A DNA stretch of 7,127 bases from Oceanospirillaceae bacterium UBA2001 (GTDB lineage Bacteria > Pseudomonadota > Gammaproteobacteria > Pseudomonadales > Balneatricaceae), in NCBI GenBank assembly GCA_002335115.1, contig DDCR01000126.1, positions 1-7,127 of the forward strand, written 5' to 3'. Position numbers and translations under genes: made by a program. Below the pieces are notes generated by a model that did not search any database, had not been told where the DNA came from, and saw nothing but the letters and a program-made list of their open reading frames with translations. Positions 5,675 to 7,127 of this stretch are shown here, piece by piece. Positions within the stretch are counted from its first letter, which is position 1. Every line of letters begins with the position of its first letter.

Positions 5675-6679
5675 ATGACTGTACATAAATTTAGCTGTAT
5701 TGATGCCCACACCTGTGGCAACCCTGTTCGCTTAGTCGCCAAAGGTGGCCCCCAACTCCAGGGTGACAGCATGAGTGCCAAGCGGCAAGATTTCTTAGCC
5801 AACCATGACTGGGTGCGCACAGCATTAATGTTTGAACCCCGCGGCCATGCAATGATGTCGGGATCGATACTCTACCCGCCTAATGATCCGCAGCACGATG
5901 GCGCTATTTTATTCATTGAAACCAGCGGCTGTCTGCCCATGTGTGGACATGGCACCATAGGCACAGTGACCACAGCATTGCAGGAAGGCTTGTGGACGCC
6001 GAAAATTGCGGGGCAACTCACCTTAGAGGTGCCAGCAGGAGTCATTCGCATTGAGTACCAGCAAAATAAAAATGGCCGCATTGATGCCGTTCGTATCTTT
6101 AATGTGGCGAGCTATTTGGCTCATCAAGGTCTGGTCATAGACTGCCCAGAATTGGGCCAACTCGTCATTGATGTAGCCTATGGGGGCAATTATTACGCCA
6201 TTATTGAACCCCAAGCCAACTTTGCAGGACTGGAACAGTTTTCTGCCGCTCAGGTGTTGCGCTATAGCCCCTTAGTGAGAGAGGCCATCAATAAAGTCGC
6301 CACTTGCGTGCACCCAGAAGATGCAAGTGTGAATGGCATTAGTCATGTCATGTGGACTGGAAAACCTAGCCGACAAGATTCCAGTGCCGCCAACGCAGTG
6401 TTTTATGGCAGCGGTGCTATCGATCGATCTCCATGTGGCACTGGCACCAGCGCACGCATGGCTCAACTGCATGCCAAAGGTTTACTCAAAGAAGGTGAAG
6501 AATTTATTCACGAAAGTATTATTGGTAGCCAATTTGTGGGGCGAGTTGAATCGACCATTCAAATTGGCCCCCACCCTGGCATTATGCCCAGCGTTCAGGG
6601 TTGGGCTCAAGTGACAGGGTACAACACGATTATTGTTGATCCACGGGACCCTTACGCCCACGGATTTGAAGTTAATTAG
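5675..6679 (+). CDS. Proline racemase family enzyme, probable 4-hydroxyproline 2-epimerase
   Basis: This 334-residue cytosolic enzyme has both catalytic cysteines of the family: Cys90 in MCGHGTIG and Cys254 in DRSPCGTGTSA. One Cys removes and the other returns the alpha proton on opposite faces. Retention of both argues for a racemase or epimerase and against trans-3-hydroxyproline dehydratase, where one Cys is usually replaced. Other family blocks are DAHTCGNPVRLV (10-21), FEPRGHAMMSG, AYGGNYYAI (168-176), HPE and IIGSQFVGRV (282-291). The 4-hydroxyproline epimerase assignment (trans-4-hydroxy-L-proline to cis-4-hydroxy-D-proline) is inferred from overall resemblance. Proline racemase activity cannot be excluded. 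I chose ATG 5675 because MTVHKFSCIDAHT matches the family N-terminus; the TTG at 5633 would add 14 atypical residues. No strong Shine-Dalgarno is visible. The other hydroxyproline catabolic genes (D-amino acid oxidase, deaminase, transporter) are not in the window. A thioesterase gene follows after 11 bp. Confidence 0.9.
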   Translation: MTVHKFSCIDAHTCGNPVRLVAKGGPQLQGDSMSAKRQDFLANHDWVRTALMFEPRGHAMMSGSILYPPNDPQHDGAILFIETSGCLPMCGHGTIGTVTTALQEGLWTPKIAGQLTLEVPAGVIRIEYQQNKNGRIDAVRIFNVASYLAHQGLVIDCPELGQLVIDVAYGGNYYAIIEPQANFAGLEQFSAAQVLRYSPLVREAINKVATCVHPEDASVNGISHVMWTGKPSRQDSSAANAVFYGSGAIDRSPCGTGTSARMAQLHAKGLLKEGEEFIHESIIGSQFVGRVESTIQIGPHPGIMPSVQGWAQVTGYNTIIVDPRDPYAHGFEVN

Positions 6680-6690
6680 GCAAACCTACT

Positions 6691-7125
6691 ATGGATTTAA
6701 CCACCTTAAAAAAGCAATATCCGGTGAGTATAGAGATTAAGGTTAAATGGGGCGAAATGGATGCCTTTCAACATCTTAATAACACCGTTTACATCCGCTA
6801 CATTGAAGATAGCCGCATTGATTTATTTGAAAAACTAGGTTTGAGCAGTCATTTAAATAGTCAAAATATAGTGCCAATATTGGCCTCTGTGCAATGCGAT
6901 TATCTGGCCCCTGTGACTTATCCAGACACATTAATCGTGTTTAGCACCGCCATACAGACTGGCCCTAAAAAGGTCGAGCTAGAACACAAACTATGGAGTA
7001 CGAAACAAAACCGTCTGGTCGCTAAGGGCAAAGGAGTGGGCGTGTATTATGATTACATAGCACTGAAAAGCTGCACCATTCCAAGCGACATCGCCACTAA
7101 ATTAGCGACCTTAAAGGATACCTAG
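6691..7125 (+). CDS. Hotdog-fold acyl-CoA thioesterase (4HBT/YbgC-like)
   Basis: This 144-residue protein has the single hotdog domain of the 4-hydroxybenzoyl-CoA thioesterase superfamily. The motif running from VKWGEMDAFQHLNN to YIRYIEDSRIDLF (residues 18-46) is the family's N-terminal signature, with Asp24 at the position of the catalytic Asp in YbgC-like enzymes. PILASVQCDYLAPVTYPDTL and GKGVGVYYDY match the later strands. Such enzymes hydrolyse short or medium acyl-CoA thioesters; the substrate is not predictable here. The start ATG lies 11 bp after the epimerase stop, with only a weak AGG upstream, so the two genes are probably co-transcribed. The stop codon TAG at 7123-7125 is followed by TG, so a GTG overlaps it at the window edge, but whether a further gene starts there cannot be judged. 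Confidence 0.92.
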   Translation: MDLTTLKKQYPVSIEIKVKWGEMDAFQHLNNTVYIRYIEDSRIDLFEKLGLSSHLNSQNIVPILASVQCDYLAPVTYPDTLIVFSTAIQTGPKKVELEHKLWSTKQNRLVAKGKGVGVYYDYIALKSCTIPSDIATKLATLKDT

Positions 7126-7127
7126 TG

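Noticed and set aside
5668..5688. Six-codon upstream open frame (ATG at 5668) as a leader peptide
   Set aside because: It overlaps the epimerase start, has no ribosome site, and shows no run of regulatory codons.
6333..6614. 93-codon frame inside the epimerase gene
   Set aside because: It is a shadow frame; the epimerase frame carries the catalytic motif PCGTGTSA over the same bases.

Overview
The window reads as chromosomal DNA of a gammaproteobacterium, most likely a marine or aquatic one. The basis is protein resemblance: YciB and YciI encoded side by side, periplasmic PpiA, an MnmC-type fusion, and a stand-alone DUF971 protein. Base composition looks moderate (mid-40s % GC by eye). The placement is an inference from remembered family patterns, not from a search. 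There are nine convincing protein genes, of which one is cut by the left window edge, plus one decayed gene fragment. I saw no rRNA, tRNA, CRISPR array or insertion sequence.

Left block (2-1567, + strand): the end of a carboxymuconolactone-decarboxylase/AhpD-like gene, a GntR regulator of the FCD subfamily, and a zinc-ribbon NUDIX hydrolase. The genes overlap (4 bp, then 14 bp), so they look like one transcript. It is probably the tail of a small-acid or aromatic catabolic cluster that begins upstream of the window.

Convergent gap (1568-1858): this holds the frameshifted C-terminal remnant of a TPM-domain (TLP18.3/YgcG-like) gene and several inverted repeats. None of these is a clear intrinsic terminator.

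Central block (1859-5551, - strand): yciB, yciI, ppiA, mnmC and a DUF971 gene follow one another with gaps or overlaps of 14 bp or less, so they form a probable five-gene operon read right to left. It joins an inner-membrane envelope protein, a small YciI enzyme, a periplasmic prolyl isomerase, a tRNA wobble-uridine modification enzyme and a possible Fe-S-related protein. The mnmC product is the most unusual item: its FAD oxidoreductase half is intact, but the N-terminal methyltransferase half has lost its signature motifs and is shortened.

Right block (5675-7125, + strand): a proline racemase-family enzyme, most like 4-hydroxyproline 2-epimerase, is followed 11 bp later by a hotdog-fold acyl-CoA thioesterase. 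The 123 bp between the divergent yciB and epimerase starts contain a 30-bp imperfect dyad that could be an operator.

I found no clear previously undescribed system. The best leads are the degenerate MnmC methyltransferase domain, the TPM pseudogene and the dyad between the divergent genes.
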